DNA of 64,000 nucleotides from Micropruina sonneratiae (GTDB lineage Bacteria; Actinomycetota; Actinomycetes; Propionibacteriales; Propionibacteriaceae). The translations under genes were made by a program, and so were the position numbers. Of this stretch, positions 21,761 through 31,463 are shown piece after piece (the stretch's first letter is position 1; every line of letters begins with the position of its first letter). A model generated the notes under the pieces. That model ran no database searches. It had not been told where the DNA came from and worked only from the letters and a program-made list of their open reading frames with translations. Location of the stretch: assembly GCF_025972045.1 (NCBI RefSeq), contig NZ_JAPDHX010000001.1:209181-273180 (forward strand). The letters run 5' to 3'.

Positions 21761-22627
21761 CTACGTCGACTGGGGTAGCCGCTTGGTGCCCCGGCGCACG
21801 CTGCGCGGAGCGGAGGGCGGCGGCACCACCGGCCCGATGTCGCCGTCGGGTGCGGTGTCGAGATCGACCACGACCGGCGCGTGGTCGCTCGGACCGGTGC
21901 CCTTGCGGGCCTGCCGGTCGATCCAGGCGGCGGCCACCCTGGACGCCGTCGCCGCATCGGTGAGCACCAGGTCGATCCGCATCCCCAGGTCCTGGTGGAA
22001 CATCCCGGCCCGGTAGTCCCAGTAGCTGAACACCCGTCGGCCGGGCCAGCGGTCGCGCACGACGTCGTGCAGGCCGAGGTCGAGCAGCGCCTGCAGCGCG
22101 GCCCGCTCCGGGGCAGTCACGTGGGTGTGTCCCAGGTAGGCGGCCGGGTCGAACACGTCGGCGTCGGTGGGCGCGATGTTGACGTCGCCGCACAGCGCCA
22201 CCCGCTGCGGTCCGGCCGCCACTGCGTCCCGCAGTGCCCGCAGCCAGGCGAGCTTGTAGACGTAGTGATCGGAGTCGGGCACCCGGCCGTTCGGTACGTA
22301 CAGGCTGTGCACCCGCACCCCTGCGCAGTCGGCGCTGATCGCCCGGGCCTCGGCGTCGGGGAAGCCGGGCATCGCCGGGAAACCACGCTCGACGTCGGCC
22401 AGACCGACCCGGGAGAGCAGGGCCACGCCGTTCCATTGGCCCTGGCCGTTGCTCGCGAACTCGTAGCCGCGTTGCGCCAGCGGTTCGCCGAGCAGGTCGG
22501 CGAAGGCGGCGTCGGTCAGCTTGGTCTCCTGCAGGCAGACCACGTCGGGACGCCGCTCGTCCAGCCAGGGCAGCAGCCGTGGCAGTCGCTGCTTCACCGA
22601 GTTGACGTTCCAGGTCGCCAGGCGCAT
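21761..22627 (-). CDS. xth: Exodeoxyribonuclease III
   Basis: A 288-residue AP endonuclease / 3'-5' exonuclease of base-excision repair. Motifs of the Mg-dependent EEP fold are intact: LATWNVNSVKQRL, VVCLQETKL (metal Glu), YVPNGR, GDVNIAPTDADV, FSYWDYRAG and the catalytic SDHAPVV near the C-terminus. The C-terminal 25 residues after that are not conserved. The ATG at 22627 is leaderless-type. It lies near the uracil-DNA glycosylase but is not in one operon with it. Confidence 0.95.
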   Translation of the reverse strand: MRLATWNVNSVKQRLPRLLPWLDERRPDVVCLQETKLTDAAFADLLGEPLAQRGYEFASNGQGQWNGVALLSRVGLADVERGFPAMPGFPDAEARAISADCAGVRVHSLYVPNGRVPDSDHYVYKLAWLRALRDAVAAGPQRVALCGDVNIAPTDADVFDPAAYLGHTHVTAPERAALQALLDLGLHDVVRDRWPGRRVFSYWDYRAGMFHQDLGMRIDLVLTDAATASRVAAAWIDRQARKGTGPSDHAPVVVDLDTAPDGDIGPVVPPPSAPRSVRRGTKRLPQST

Positions 22628-22633
22628 GACCCC

Positions 22634-22639
22634 AAACTA
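22634..22639 (-). promoter_or_regulatory. -10 element (TAGTTT), leaderless start of xth
   Basis: On the minus strand TAGTTT lies 6 bases before the ATG at 22627. Confidence 0.55.
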
Positions 22640-22733
22640 GTACCGCGCCCCGCCAGCCCGACCCGGTGCGGCGCCGGTCGGCGTGCTGTGTAAGAATCGG
22701 GGATCGCGAAACCTACCCCCGAGCGGAGTGTTG

Positions 22734-23411
22734 ATGCAGGACTGCGAGGCCTGCGGCGAGCGGTTGCCCGCCGACGCCGTCCGCTGTCCGGGCTGTGGCG
22801 CCGCGGTCGCGCCGGCTCCGGAGGCGTCCGTGGGAGTGCCGACCCGGTTCGGATCCGATCAGGCGCAGCCGGACACCTGGCCGACGCAGCCCGAGTTCGA
22901 CCCCCCCGAGCACGAGCCGATGCAGCCGTCCGCCCGGGAGGCAGAGCCGGACAGTCCCGACTTCGATCCGGACGAGTCCAGCCATTTCCAGGTCGGCTAT
23001 GCGAGCCGCCGCACCATCAAGAACAACGTGGCGCTGGTCGCGATCGCCGTGGCCCTGGTCGCCGCGGTGTCGTCGCTGGCCTGGTTGATCGGTCAGACCG
23101 TCGGGTCGCGCAGCAACGGCGGGACACAGCCGACGGTGTCGGCGTCCCCGACGGTGTTGAGCACCACCCCGCCCCGCGGGTCGGTGGTGTGCACCACCGA
23201 GGTCACCCGCAGCGACAACACCACCTGCGTCGTCGCCACCAGGGTGCTCTCGGCGGTGCGCCGGCTCGGCACCGACCTGCCGAGCACGTTCCGGGTCACC
23301 ATCGAGAGCCCCCAGACCAACAAGAACGTCACCTTCGTGTGCCGGATCAAGTCCTGGATCGTCTGTTCGGCCAAGGACGACGTCGTCGTCAACGTGATGC
23401 GCCAGGCCTGA
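22734..23411 (+). CDS. Zinc-ribbon membrane protein with DUF4333-like C-terminus
   Basis: A 225-residue protein of unknown function. It begins with a four-cysteine zinc ribbon (CEACGERLPADAVRCPGCG, residues about 4-22). An acidic, Pro-rich cytoplasmic stretch follows, then one TM helix (about 98-120, VALVAIAVALVAAVSSLAWL), a Ser/Thr-rich spacer and an outside domain with three cysteines (VVCTTEV, TTCVVAT, FVCRIK), similar to DUF4333. ATG at 22734 is chosen for its GGAG five bases upstream. A TGTAAGAAT extended -10 lies at about 22689-22697. Confidence 0.8.
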   Translation: MQDCEACGERLPADAVRCPGCGAAVAPAPEASVGVPTRFGSDQAQPDTWPTQPEFDPPEHEPMQPSAREAEPDSPDFDPDESSHFQVGYASRRTIKNNVALVAIAVALVAAVSSLAWLIGQTVGSRSNGGTQPTVSASPTVLSTTPPRGSVVCTTEVTRSDNTTCVVATRVLSAVRRLGTDLPSTFRVTIESPQTNKNVTFVCRIKSWIVCSAKDDVVVNVMRQA

Positions 23412-23423
23412 GCGCCGGGCGGA

Positions 23424-23918
23424 TCAGCCTGGGTCGGACGCGATCCGGGCCGAGGTGAGCGTCGCTGCACGGAGCTTCGACCACAAGGTGTGCACCGTCA
23501 GCGTGGTGAGCGTGGCGGGCGGGTAGCGGAACGCGATCGTCGACTTCGCGGCGGCGTCCGAGGAGTTGTCGGCCAGCAGGTGCGCCAGGGCGGGAATCCC
23601 CGGCGCGTGGCCCACCACCAGCACCCTGGAGAAACCGTCGGGCACGGTGAGCAGCTGCTGCAGGATGCTGTTCGCACCGGCGTTGTAGATCTCGTCGCGG
23701 GACCAGACCGGTACCCGCAGCCCGAGCGCCTCGGCGGTCTGCAGGGTGCGGGTCGCCGAGGACGCCAGGATCAGCTCGACCCCGGCGTCGCGCAACGCCG
23801 CACCGACTCCGCGGGCCTGCGCCACCCCTCGCGCGCTCAACGGGCGGGCGTGGTCGCCGTCGGGCCCGGGCGACTGCCACTGCGCCTCGGCATGCCGGAG
23901 CAGGTGCAGGGTTCTCAC
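23424..23918 (-). CDS. SixA-type histidine phosphatase
   Basis: A 164-residue branch-1 histidine phosphatase, small like SixA, which removes phosphate from phosphohistidine proteins. The catalytic RHA motif (LHLLRHAEAQW) places the nucleophile at His9, followed by PLSARGVAQARGVG and ASSATRTLQTAEALG; the second His is in VVGHAPGIPALAHLL. GTG at 23918 is chosen because it puts the RHA motif at the usual distance, and it lies just after the pyrophosphatase stop codon, implying co-transcription. Its target here is unknown. Confidence 0.88.
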   Translation of the reverse strand: MRTLHLLRHAEAQWQSPGPDGDHARPLSARGVAQARGVGAALRDAGVELILASSATRTLQTAEALGLRVPVWSRDEIYNAGANSILQQLLTVPDGFSRVLVVGHAPGIPALAHLLADNSSDAAAKSTIAFRYPPATLTTLTVHTLWSKLRAATLTSARIASDPG

Positions 23919-23919
23919 G

Positions 23920-24468
23920 TCACTCCGTGCGGGTGAATTCGTTCTCGTAGTCGGTACCGGACGCACGCCTCCAGCTCTCGAAGATCTCCTTCTCGGCCTC
24001 GGTGCGACCCACCCAGACCGCGCCCTCGACCGACTTGCCGGGCTCGAGGTCCTTGTAGACGGCGAAGAAGTGCTCGATCTCGAGCAGCGTCAGCTGCGGC
24101 AGGTCCTTCAACTCGGTCAGGTAGTCCTGGCGCTGGTCGGCGACCGGAATGCACAGCACCTTGTCGTCGCCGCCCATCTCGTCGGTCATCCGGAACATGC
24201 CGATCGCCCGGCACTCGATGAGTGCCCCCGGGAAGGTGGCCTCCGGCACCAGCACCATCGCGTCCAGCGGGTCGCCGTCCTGCCCCAGCGTGCCCTCGAT
24301 GAAGCCGTAGTCGTTGGGGTACTGGGTCGAGGTGAACAGCGTCCGGTCGAGCCTGATCCGGCCCGTGTGGTGGTCCATCTCGTACTTGTTCTTCGTACCC
24401 TTGGGGATCTCGATCGTCACGTCGAAGTGCAGGCTAGGCTGAATCTTCGGGCGGGTGTAGTCGGCCAC
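23920..24468 (-). CDS. ppa: Inorganic pyrophosphatase (family I)
   Basis: A soluble family I pyrophosphatase (182 residues) that hydrolyses PPi and drives biosynthetic reactions. Signature stretches: [40 protein letters not shown], and the metal site [10 protein letters not shown], followed by [11 protein letters not shown] and [15 protein letters not shown] at 24468 is preceded by AAGGGGA; this start gives the common short N-terminus [10 protein letters not shown]. The sixA-like gene begins two bases after its stop codon. Confidence 0.96.
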   Translation of the reverse strand: MADYTRPKIQPSLHFDVTIEIPKGTKNKYEMDHHTGRIRLDRTLFTSTQYPNDYGFIEGTLGQDGDPLDAMVLVPEATFPGALIECRAIGMFRMTDEMGGDDKVLCIPVADQRQDYLTELKDLPQLTLLEIEHFFAVYKDLEPGKSVEGAVWVGRTEAEKEIFESWRRASGTDYENEFTRTE

Positions 24469-24502
24469 TGATGTTCCCCTTCCGGTGGGCTGACATGATG
24501 GC

Positions 24503-25927
24503 GTGGATGTCGGATTCGAGACTATCGCCAACCGAGCCGCAGGCACCATGCCGCGGCTAGGCGGGACGGTTGCGCGGCTGGGCCGCACGGCGGTGCTGAT
24601 CGTGCTGGCCGTGATCGTGCTGGGGGCTGCGGTGCTGCTCGCCGTGCCGCAGTGGCGCGACGCGGTGCTGCCCAGCTCGACGGTGACCCTCAGCGCCGGA
24701 CCGCCGGCCGGCTGGCGTCAGCCGAGCACCGCGGCCCCGGCGCAACTGCCGCTCGAGGCCGCCGAACCGGCGCCCGCGCCGGCGGCGTCCGAACTGAAGA
24801 AGGCCATCGCCGACCTGCCGGCCGGGACGGCCGGCCGCACCGGGGTCGTCGTGGTCGACCCGCAGACCGGACGGACGCTGGTGAGCTCCGGCGACCGTCC
24901 GATGATCCCGGCCTCGACGATGAAGCTGCTCACCAGCGTCGCGGTGCTGGACACCCTCGGCGCGGACCGCACCTTCGCCACCAGCGCGCTGCTCGCCGGC
25001 CGCTCGACCGTCGTGCTGCGCGGGGGTGGCGACCCGCTGCTCACCGACGCCAGGACGACCGGCAGGGCCTCACTGGCCGACCTGGCCGCGAAAACCGCGG
25101 CCGCGCTGAAGCGAGCCGGAACCGACACGGTCACCCTCGGTTACGACGCGACGCTGTTCACCGGGGCGTCCTGGCACCCGCGCTGGACCGAGAACTACCA
25201 ATGGTCGGTGGGCCGGATCAGCGCGCTCAGCGTCGACGGAGGCACCGACACCAACGGGAAGGCCCGCAGGGATCCCGCCGCCGCGGCGGCGAAGCGGTTC
25301 GCCGCCCGGCTCGAGAAGGCGGGCATCGGCGTCACCTCGACGCGCTCGATGCGCACCCCGTCGGACGCCGACGAGCTGGCCTTTGTCTCCTCGCCGCCGG
25401 TGCAGCAGCTCATCGAACACACCCTGCGGTACAGCGACAACACGGCGATCGAGACCCTCGCCCGGCACACCGGCGTCGCCGCCCACGACGGTGCGGACTT
25501 CGCCGGCGCCGAGCAGGCGGTCCGGACGGCCCTGAAACGGCTCGGGCTGTGGCGCTCCGGCATGCGCAACGACGACAGCAGCGGGCTCAGCCGGGAGAAC
25601 CGGGTCAGCCCGGGCGTGTTGGCGAAGGCGATGCGGCTGGTGCTGACGCAGGACGGGTTGCGCAGCCTGATCGTGGGGTTGCCGGTGGGCGGCGTCACCG
25701 GCACGCTCTACGACCGCTTCGACGACGCCCGCGAGCGGGCCGGACGCGGCGTCGTGCGGGCCAAGACGGGCAGCCTGCGCGACGTCAGCACGCTGGCCGG
25801 CTACCTGATCACCGCCGACGGCTCACCGTTGGCCTTCGCGGTGATGGCCAACGAGGTGACCCGGCCGCTGGCCACCCGCGACTGGATCGACACCACGGTC
25901 GCGGCCTGGTCGACCTGCGGCTGCTGA
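24503..25927 (+). CDS. dacB: D-alanyl-D-alanine carboxypeptidase / endopeptidase (PBP4 type)
   Basis: An S13-family peptidase acting on peptidoglycan side chains outside the membrane. A TM/signal segment ([20 protein letters not shown]) is near the N-terminus. Active-site motifs are intact: SxxK in PASTMK (Ser138 when counted from 24503), SxN in [10 protein letters not shown], and KTG in [12 protein letters not shown]. The start is uncertain: GTG at 24503 gives 474 residues, ATG at 24548 gives 459, and neither has a strong ribosome binding site. It precedes the zincin-tilS-hpt-ftsH block, a common order in actinobacteria. Confidence 0.93.
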   Translation: MDVGFETIANRAAGTMPRLGGTVARLGRTAVLIVLAVIVLGAAVLLAVPQWRDAVLPSSTVTLSAGPPAGWRQPSTAAPAQLPLEAAEPAPAPAASELKKAIADLPAGTAGRTGVVVVDPQTGRTLVSSGDRPMIPASTMKLLTSVAVLDTLGADRTFATSALLAGRSTVVLRGGGDPLLTDARTTGRASLADLAAKTAAALKRAGTDTVTLGYDATLFTGASWHPRWTENYQWSVGRISALSVDGGTDTNGKARRDPAAAAAKRFAARLEKAGIGVTSTRSMRTPSDADELAFVSSPPVQQLIEHTLRYSDNTAIETLARHTGVAAHDGADFAGAEQAVRTALKRLGLWRSGMRNDDSSGLSRENRVSPGVLAKAMRLVLTQDGLRSLIVGLPVGGVTGTLYDRFDDARERAGRGVVRAKTGSLRDVSTLAGYLITADGSPLAFAVMANEVTRPLATRDWIDTTVAAWSTCGC

Positions 25928-25945
25928 GGGCGCACAGGCGGCCAG

Positions 25946-25951
25946 TAGGCT
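25946..25951 (+). promoter_or_regulatory. -10 element (TAGGCT), leaderless start
   Basis: TAGGCT lies 7 bases before the ATG at 25959; the intervening GCCCCCC cannot act as a ribosome binding site. Confidence 0.6.
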
Positions 25952-25958
25952 GCCCCCC

Positions 25959-26918
25959 ATGAGCGCGGTTCCCGGGGTCGACTGGCGGGTCGTGACGGCG
26001 ACCGCCCGGCTGCTCACCCCGGCCGGCCCCGATCTGCCCCGCAACGAGGCGGCCGCCGCGGTCGCCGACCTGCGAGCCTGCGCGGCGCGGGCGACCGAGG
26101 CGGTCGCGGCGGCGAGCGCACTGCCCGGGCCGGTCGACGCGGCCGTGCTGGTGGTCGATCGCGAGGGCTGGGTGCAGGCGGCCTCGTCGATGGCCGAGGC
26201 GATGCTGGGGGGCGTCGGACAGGCGCCCCTGGTCACCTTGGGCGAAAGGGTCGGCGGCCGGCTGGCCGGCGCCCAACTGGGCGCCGCCTTCGCGTTCGTG
26301 GGCACCCGCATCCTCGGCCAGTTCGACCCCTACTCGCCGCAGCGGCGGCTGCTGCTGGTCGCGCCCAACATCGTGGCCGTCGAGCGGGCCATGGGAGTCG
26401 AACCGCACGGCTTCCGGCAGTGGGTGTGCCTGCACGAGGAGACGCACCGCTTCCAGTTCGGCGCCGCGCCGTGGCTGGCCGGGCACCTGCTGGGCCTGAT
26501 GGCCGTCGTCTTCGACGACTCCGGCGCCGACGCGCGGCGGGGGCTGTCGCTGCTCAGCCCCGGCCAGGCGTCCGGGGTGGACGAGATCACCGCCGTGATG
26601 TCGCTGCTCGAGGGCCACGCCGACGTGATGATGGACGCCGCGGGCGCCGGCCTCGTGCCACAGGTCACCCGGCTGCGGGCCGCGGTCGAGGCGCGCCGGG
26701 ACGCCCCCGGCTGGTTCCAGTTCCTGTCGAGGGTGCTGGGACTGCGGGCCAAGCGCGAGCAGTACCTGCACGGAGCCACTTTCTGCCGCGCGGTGATCGC
26801 CGCGGCCGGTGTCGAGGCGCTGAACGTGGCGTTCACCGCACCCGAGGCGCTGCCGACCCCGGCCGAGCTGCACGACCCGCAACGCTGGCTGAACCGCGTG
26901 CCGGCCCGGGTCGGCTGA
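25959..26918 (+). CDS. Zinc-dependent metalloprotease-like protein (DUF2342)
   Basis: A 319-residue member of the DUF2342 / zincin_2 family found mainly in actinobacteria. The zinc motif HEETH is at residues 159-163 within LHEETHRFQFGAAPWLAGHL. A later conserved LLEGHADVMMDAAG likely gives the third ligand. No signal peptide is seen, so it acts in the cytoplasm. The natural substrate is unknown. Its TGA overlaps the ATG of tilS, and this gene pair is widely conserved, which hints at a linked role but does not define it. Confidence 0.88.
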   Translation: MSAVPGVDWRVVTATARLLTPAGPDLPRNEAAAAVADLRACAARATEAVAAASALPGPVDAAVLVVDREGWVQAASSMAEAMLGGVGQAPLVTLGERVGGRLAGAQLGAAFAFVGTRILGQFDPYSPQRRLLLVAPNIVAVERAMGVEPHGFRQWVCLHEETHRFQFGAAPWLAGHLLGLMAVVFDDSGADARRGLSLLSPGQASGVDEITAVMSLLEGHADVMMDAAGAGLVPQVTRLRAAVEARRDAPGWFQFLSRVLGLRAKREQYLHGATFCRAVIAAAGVEALNVAFTAPEALPTPAELHDPQRWLNRVPARVG

Positions 26919-27865
26919 TGGCCCGGCGGGCGCTCGGACCCGCCACCCTGGCGGTGGTGGCCGCGGTCGCCGACGCGCACGACGGCGAGGACGTTGTCGT
27001 CGCCTGCTCCGGTGGGGCCGATTCGCTGGCCCTGGCGTTCGCCGCCCGGGTGGTCGCCGCTCGGCGCGGCGTCGGCGTCCGGGCCGTGGTGGTCGACCAC
27101 GGCCTGCAGGCCGGCTCCGCCGAACACGCCGCGGCGGTGGTGGACGGGCTGGGCCGGCTCGAGCTGGCGGCCGAGGGGGTCACCGTCGAGGTGCGCGACG
27201 ACGGCAGCGGTCCCGAGGCGGCCGCGCGGGCGGCCCGCTACGCCGCGCTCACCGCCAGCCTGCGACCCGGCGAGGCGTGCCACCTCGGCCACACCCGCGA
27301 CGACCAGGCGGAGACGGTGCTGCTCGGACTGGCGCGGGGCTCCGGCGTCCGTTCGCTGGCCGGCATGCCCGGCCGCCGGGACCGGTTCGTCCGCCCTCTC
27401 CTGGGCCTGCCGCGCAGCGTGACCAGGGACAGCTGCGCCGAGCTCGGCCTGCGACCCTGGCAGGACCCGCACAACGCCGAGCTGCGGTTCACCCGGGCAC
27501 GGGTGCGGCACACGGTGCTGCCCGTCATCGAGGCCGAGCTCGGCCCGGGCATCGCCGCCGCGCTCGCCCGGACCGCCGATCTGGCCCGCGAGGACGCCGA
27601 CGCCCTGGACGCCGTCGCGGCGCAGGTGCCCACTCCCGACGAACTGCCGTGCGACGCCGTCGCCGACCTGCCGGCAGGGGTGCGGTTGCGGGTGCTGCGG
27701 CGGTGGCTGCGGGCCCGTGGGGCGGGCGAGCTGTCCCGGGGGCACACCCTGGCGGTCGACGCGTTGATCACGGGGTGGCACGGCCAGCGCTGGGTGGAGG
27801 TGCCGGGGCTGCGGGTGCTGCGCCGCGACGGGCGGCTGCTGGCGTTCGCCGATTCGGCCCGGTGA
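26918..27865 (+). CDS. tilS: tRNA(Ile)-lysidine synthetase
   Basis: An ATP-dependent N-type PP-loop enzyme that converts C34 of tRNA-Ile(CAU) to lysidine so that it reads AUA. The PP-loop SGGADS is at residues 31-36, followed by VVDHGLQ and the family's CHLGHTRDDQAETVLLGLARGSG. The 315-residue length is that of the short actinobacterial form, with an N-terminal catalytic domain and one helical appendage. ATG at 26918 overlaps the previous TGA (ATGA-type), so translation is coupled. Confidence 0.95.
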   Translation: MARRALGPATLAVVAAVADAHDGEDVVVACSGGADSLALAFAARVVAARRGVGVRAVVVDHGLQAGSAEHAAAVVDGLGRLELAAEGVTVEVRDDGSGPEAAARAARYAALTASLRPGEACHLGHTRDDQAETVLLGLARGSGVRSLAGMPGRRDRFVRPLLGLPRSVTRDSCAELGLRPWQDPHNAELRFTRARVRHTVLPVIEAELGPGIAAALARTADLAREDADALDAVAAQVPTPDELPCDAVADLPAGVRLRVLRRWLRARGAGELSRGHTLAVDALITGWHGQRWVEVPGLRVLRRDGRLLAFADSAR

Positions 27866-27886
27866 ACGACCCCGTCCGGTGCGCGG

Positions 27887-27892
27887 TAGGGT
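27887..27892 (+). promoter_or_regulatory. -10 element (TAGGGT), leaderless start of hpt
   Basis: TAGGGT lies 6 bases before the GTG at 27899. Confidence 0.6.
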
Positions 27893-27898
27893 GCGCGT

Positions 27899-28450
27899 GT
27901 GGATGCCAGCGACATCAGCGACGACCTCACCGACGTGCTCTACACCGCCGACCAGATCCAGGCCCGGCTCACCGAGCTGGCCGCCGAGATCGAGGCCGAC
28001 TATGCGGGCCGTGACCTGCTGCTGGTCGGCGTCCTCAACGGCGCGATCATGGTGATGGCCGACCTGTCCCGGGCGCTGACCAGGCACTGCGAGATGGACT
28101 GGATGGCGATCTCGTCCTACGGCTCGGGCACCCAGTCCTCCGGGGTGGTGCGCATCCTGAAGGATCTCAACACCGAGCTGGAGGGGCGCCACGTGCTGGT
28201 GGTCGAGGACATCGTCGACACCGGCCTGACCCTCGCCTACCTGATCCAGAACCTGAAGTCGCGGCACCCGGCCAGCCTCGAGGTGGCCGCCATGTTCCGT
28301 AAGCCGGAGGCACTGAACAGCCCGGTCGAGGTGCGCTACGTGGGCTACGACCTGCCCAACGAGTTCGTCGTCGGCTACGGACTCGACTACGCCGGCCGCT
28401 ACCGCAACCTGCGTGACGTCGGCACCCTGTCGCCGCACGTCTACTCCTGA
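27899..28450 (+). CDS. hpt: Hypoxanthine phosphoribosyltransferase
   Basis: A purine-salvage enzyme joining hypoxanthine (and usually guanine) to PRPP; 183 residues. The PRPP loop VVEDIVDTGLTL, the upstream LLVGVLNGAIMVMADL, the flexible loop SSYGSGTQSSG, and the C-terminal base-binding YVGYDLPNEFVVGYGLDYAGRYRNL are all present. GTG at 27899 is leaderless-type. The tilS-hpt-ftsH order is conserved in Gram-positive bacteria. Confidence 0.97.
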   Translation: MDASDISDDLTDVLYTADQIQARLTELAAEIEADYAGRDLLLVGVLNGAIMVMADLSRALTRHCEMDWMAISSYGSGTQSSGVVRILKDLNTELEGRHVLVVEDIVDTGLTLAYLIQNLKSRHPASLEVAAMFRKPEALNSPVEVRYVGYDLPNEFVVGYGLDYAGRYRNLRDVGTLSPHVYS

Positions 28451-28475
28451 CCGGCCACGTCCGCCCGTCTATCCT
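28447..28475 (+). promoter_or_regulatory. Promoter of ftsH
   Basis: CTGACC (28447-28452) and TATCCT (28470-28475) are spaced by 17 bases, matching the housekeeping pattern. The -35 overlaps the stop codon of hpt. A leader of about 34 bases with AAAGGTGG before the ATG follows. Confidence 0.6.
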
Positions 28476-28515
28476 TGGGGCTCGGCGGCGTCAGCCGTCC
28501 TGACAAAGGTGGGTA

Positions 28516-30663
28516 ATGAAGGCTCAACGACTGTTCCGCGGACCGATCCTGTGGATCATCCTGGCGTTCCTCGGGATCGCGTTGCTGATCGACTACATCG
28601 GCAATGCCAACGGCTACACCGAGAAGCCCACCTCCGAGGTGGTGGCGCTGATCAACAGCGACACCCCGCTCAAGGAGGTCGTGCTGGTCGAGGGCGAGCA
28701 GGAGATCCGGGTCGAGCAGTCCGACGGAACCAAAGTCCGGGCCAACTGGATCGGCACGCAGAGCCAGGAGATCATCGAACGGCTGAACGCCCGGGTCGCC
28801 GGCGGGTCGCTGGAGAACTGGCGCGGCGAGGTCCCGCAGCAGGGCATCTGGAGCATGCTGCTGTTCACCGTGGTGCCGTTCGTGGTGATCGGCCTCATCT
28901 TCTTCTTCCTGCTCAGCCAGATGCAGGGCGGCGGCAACCGGGTGATGGGCTTCGGCAAGTCGAAGGCGAAGCTGGCCACCAAGGACACGCCGCGCACCAC
29001 CTTCACCGACGTCGCAGGCTGTGAGGAGGCGATCGAGGAGCTGCAGGAGATCCGCGAGTTCCTCTCCGAACCGGCCAAGTTCCAGGCCGTCGGCGCCAAG
29101 ATCCCCAAGGGCGTCCTGCTGTACGGCCCGCCCGGCACCGGCAAGACGCTGCTGGCCCGCGCGGTGGCCGGCGAGGCGGGCGTCCCGTTCTTCTCCATCT
29201 CCGGCTCCGACTTCGTCGAGATGTTCGTGGGCGTCGGCGCCAGCCGGGTCCGCGACCTGTTCGAGCAGGCCAAGGAGGCAGCCCCGGCGATCGTCTTCAT
29301 CGACGAGATCGACGCCGTCGGACGCCACCGCGGCGCCGGCATGGGCGGCGGCCACGACGAGCGCGAGCAGACCCTGAACCAGCTGCTGGTCGAGATGGAC
29401 GGCTTCGACGTGCGCGGCGGCGTGGTGCTGATCGCGGCCACCAACCGGCCCGACGTGCTCGACCCCGCGTTGCTGCGGCCGGGCCGCTTCGACCGGCAGA
29501 TCCCGGTGGAGGCGCCCGACATGCAGGGCCGGCTGCAGATCCTGCGGGTGCACGCGGCCAACAAGCCGATGGCGCCGGACGCCAACCTCGAGTCGGTCGC
29601 CAAGCGGACGCCGGGCTTCACCGGCGCCGACCTGGCCAACGTGCTCAACGAGGCGGCGCTGCTGTGCGCCCGGCAGAACCAGCGCTACATCACCAAGGAG
29701 CATCTCGACGAGGCGATCGACCGGGTGATCGCCGGCCCGCAGAAGCGCAGCCGGATCATGAACGAGCGCGAACTGCTGATCACCGCCTACCACGAGGGCG
29801 GACACGCGCTCGTCGCGGCGGCCATGCCCGGCACCGACCCGGTGCAGAAGGTGACGATCCTCCCCCGCGGCCGGGCCCTCGGCTACACGATGGTGATGCC
29901 CGATTCCGACAAGTACTCCAAGACCCGCGGCGAACTGCTCGACCAGCTCGCGTACATGATGGGTGGCCGGGCAGCCGAGGAACTGGTCTTCCACGACCCG
30001 ACCACGGGCGCCGCCAACGACATCGAGAAGGCCACCAACGTGGCCCGGGCGATGGTCACCCAGTACGGCATGACCGAGCGGCTGGGCGCGGTGAAGCTCG
30101 GCAGCGACTCCGACGAGCCGTTCCTGGGGATGCAGGCGGGCATGGGTTCGGGGCACCGCGACTACTCCGACGCGATCGCAGCGGCCATCGACGAGGAGGT
30201 CGCGAACCTGATCAACACCGCCCATCAGGAGGCGTTCGACTGCCTGCGCACCAACCGCGAGGTGCTCGACGAGCTGGTCCGCCAGTTGTTCGAGAAGGAG
30301 ACCCTCGACAAGGAGCAGGTGGCAAAGGTGTTCGAGCCCCTGGTGCGGCACCCGAAGCGGCCGGCCTGGACGGGCTCGGAGACCCGGGAACCCTCCGACG
30401 TGCCCCCGGTCGACCCGCCGCCGCCGGCGCCCCGGCCCGAGCCGACCTACGGGCCTCCGCTGCTGGGGCCGAACGGCAAGATCCAGGTGCCGGTACCCTC
30501 CGGCGGACCGGGCTCCGGCCCGATGCCGCCGCACGACATCGGCCCCTCGGGCCCGCAGCAGCCGCCGCCGTGGCAACCGCCCTACGGCCAGCAGCCACCG
30601 TCGGGCCAGCCGCCCACGCAGCAGCCGCCGAACCCGGGCTGGGGTTCACAGCAGGGGAGCTGA
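28516..30663 (+). CDS. ftsH: ATP-dependent zinc metalloprotease FtsH
   Basis: A hexameric membrane AAA+ protease that degrades misfolded membrane and short-lived regulatory proteins. Order: TM1 (about 10-28), an outside loop, TM2 (about 113-135), the AAA domain with Walker A GPPGTGKT at 204-211, Walker [12 protein letters not shown], and the M41 zinc site HEGGH at 426-430. The C-terminal 100 residues form a Pro/Gln-rich tail ([15 protein letters not shown]-type) seen in some actinobacterial FtsH. SD AAAGGTGG precedes the ATG. folE follows after one base. Confidence 0.97.
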   Translation: MKAQRLFRGPILWIILAFLGIALLIDYIGNANGYTEKPTSEVVALINSDTPLKEVVLVEGEQEIRVEQSDGTKVRANWIGTQSQEIIERLNARVAGGSLENWRGEVPQQGIWSMLLFTVVPFVVIGLIFFFLLSQMQGGGNRVMGFGKSKAKLATKDTPRTTFTDVAGCEEAIEELQEIREFLSEPAKFQAVGAKIPKGVLLYGPPGTGKTLLARAVAGEAGVPFFSISGSDFVEMFVGVGASRVRDLFEQAKEAAPAIVFIDEIDAVGRHRGAGMGGGHDEREQTLNQLLVEMDGFDVRGGVVLIAATNRPDVLDPALLRPGRFDRQIPVEAPDMQGRLQILRVHAANKPMAPDANLESVAKRTPGFTGADLANVLNEAALLCARQNQRYITKEHLDEAIDRVIAGPQKRSRIMNERELLITAYHEGGHALVAAAMPGTDPVQKVTILPRGRALGYTMVMPDSDKYSKTRGELLDQLAYMMGGRAAEELVFHDPTTGAANDIEKATNVARAMVTQYGMTERLGAVKLGSDSDEPFLGMQAGMGSGHRDYSDAIAAAIDEEVANLINTAHQEAFDCLRTNREVLDELVRQLFEKETLDKEQVAKVFEPLVRHPKRPAWTGSETREPSDVPPVDPPPPAPRPEPTYGPPLLGPNGKIQVPVPSGGPGSGPMPPHDIGPSGPQQPPPWQPPYGQQPPSGQPPTQQPPNPGWGSQQGS

Positions 30664-30664
30664 C

Positions 30665-31228
30665 GTGGCCGTCGACCAGTCCCGGGTCGCCGCCGCGGTG
30701 CGCGAACTGCTCGCCGCGATCGGTGAGGACCCCGACCGCGAGGGCCTGCTCGACACACCGGCCAGGGTCGCCCGCGCCTACGCCGAGATGTTCGAGGGCC
30801 TGGACGCCGACGCCGCCGACGTGCTCGGCACCACCTTCGACATCGCCCACGACGAACTGGTGCTGGTCAAGGACATCGAGGTGTGGAGCACCTGCGAACA
30901 CCACCTGGTGCCGTTCACCGGCGTCGCGCACGTCGGCTACATCCCCGCGGTCGACGGCCGGATCACCGGCCTGAGCAAGCTGGCCCGACTGGTCGACGTG
31001 TTCGCTAAGCGCCCGCAGGTGCAGGAGCGGCTGACCACGCAGATCGCGGACGCCCTGGTCGAGCACCTGCGTCCGCGCGGGGTGATCGTCGTGGTCGAGT
31101 GCGAGCACCTGTGCATGACCATGCGTGGCGTCCGCAAGCCCGGGTCGCGCACCGTCACCTCTGCCGTGCGGGGCGCCCTGCGCGACCCCGCTACCCGGGC
31201 CGAGGCGATGAGTCTGATCCTGGGCTGA
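30665..31228 (+). CDS. folE: GTP cyclohydrolase I
   Basis: The first enzyme of tetrahydrofolate synthesis, converting GTP to dihydroneopterin triphosphate; 187 residues. Motifs: [19 protein letters not shown], the zinc/catalytic [43 protein letters not shown], and [13 protein letters not shown] with the second zinc cysteine. GTG at 30665 starts just after the ftsH stop, with AGGGGAG upstream inside ftsH, so the two are co-transcribed. The next folate gene is 1.4 kb away because of an inserted segment. Confidence 0.97.
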   Translation: MAVDQSRVAAAVRELLAAIGEDPDREGLLDTPARVARAYAEMFEGLDADAADVLGTTFDIAHDELVLVKDIEVWSTCEHHLVPFTGVAHVGYIPAVDGRITGLSKLARLVDVFAKRPQVQERLTTQIADALVEHLRPRGVIVVVECEHLCMTMRGVRKPGSRTVTSAVRGALRDPATRAEAMSLILG

Positions 31229-31235
31229 CCCGCAT

Positions 31236-31267
31236 GGCCTGAAATGGGGACGGTTCCTTTACAGGCC
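31236..31267. repeat. Imperfect hairpin with RAYT/REP-like sequence
   Basis: GGCCTG (31236-31241) and CAGGCC (31262-31267) close an imperfect stem around AAATGGGGACGGTTCCTTTA. It starts 8 bases after the folE stop and could act as a terminator. The inner GGGGACGGTTCC resembles the short palindromes that accompany Y1 (RAYT-like) transposases. No transposase is nearby, so this is only a resemblance. Confidence 0.4.
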
Positions 31268-31392
31268 ACGCTGAGGCGCCCGGCCGGCGACGTAGCTGCC
31301 CTTGTGACGTGTGGCGTCCGGCACAGGCAGGTACGTGCTTTAGCAGGCAGCTTCCCGGGACGCCGGGCGCGGCGTTCGGCGTTCGCCCCGAG

Positions 31393-31401
31393 TTGTCCAC
31401 A
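31393..31401 (+). other. Isolated DnaA-box-like 9-mer
   Basis: TTGTCCACA matches the box preferred by DnaA of high-GC actinobacteria. It is a single copy in the 235-base gap before the AbiEi-like gene, not a cluster, so it is not an origin. It might titrate DnaA, or it may be a chance match. Confidence 0.35.
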
Positions 31402-31463
31402 GATTTTGCCGTCGGGATCGCCCGGTCGGCCGCCCGCGCCCGTCGGAGGCACACACTGAGTCG

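Noticed and set aside
31393-31401. Possible replication origin
   Set aside because: Only one DnaA-type box; no dnaA, dnaN or AT-rich unwinding region nearby.
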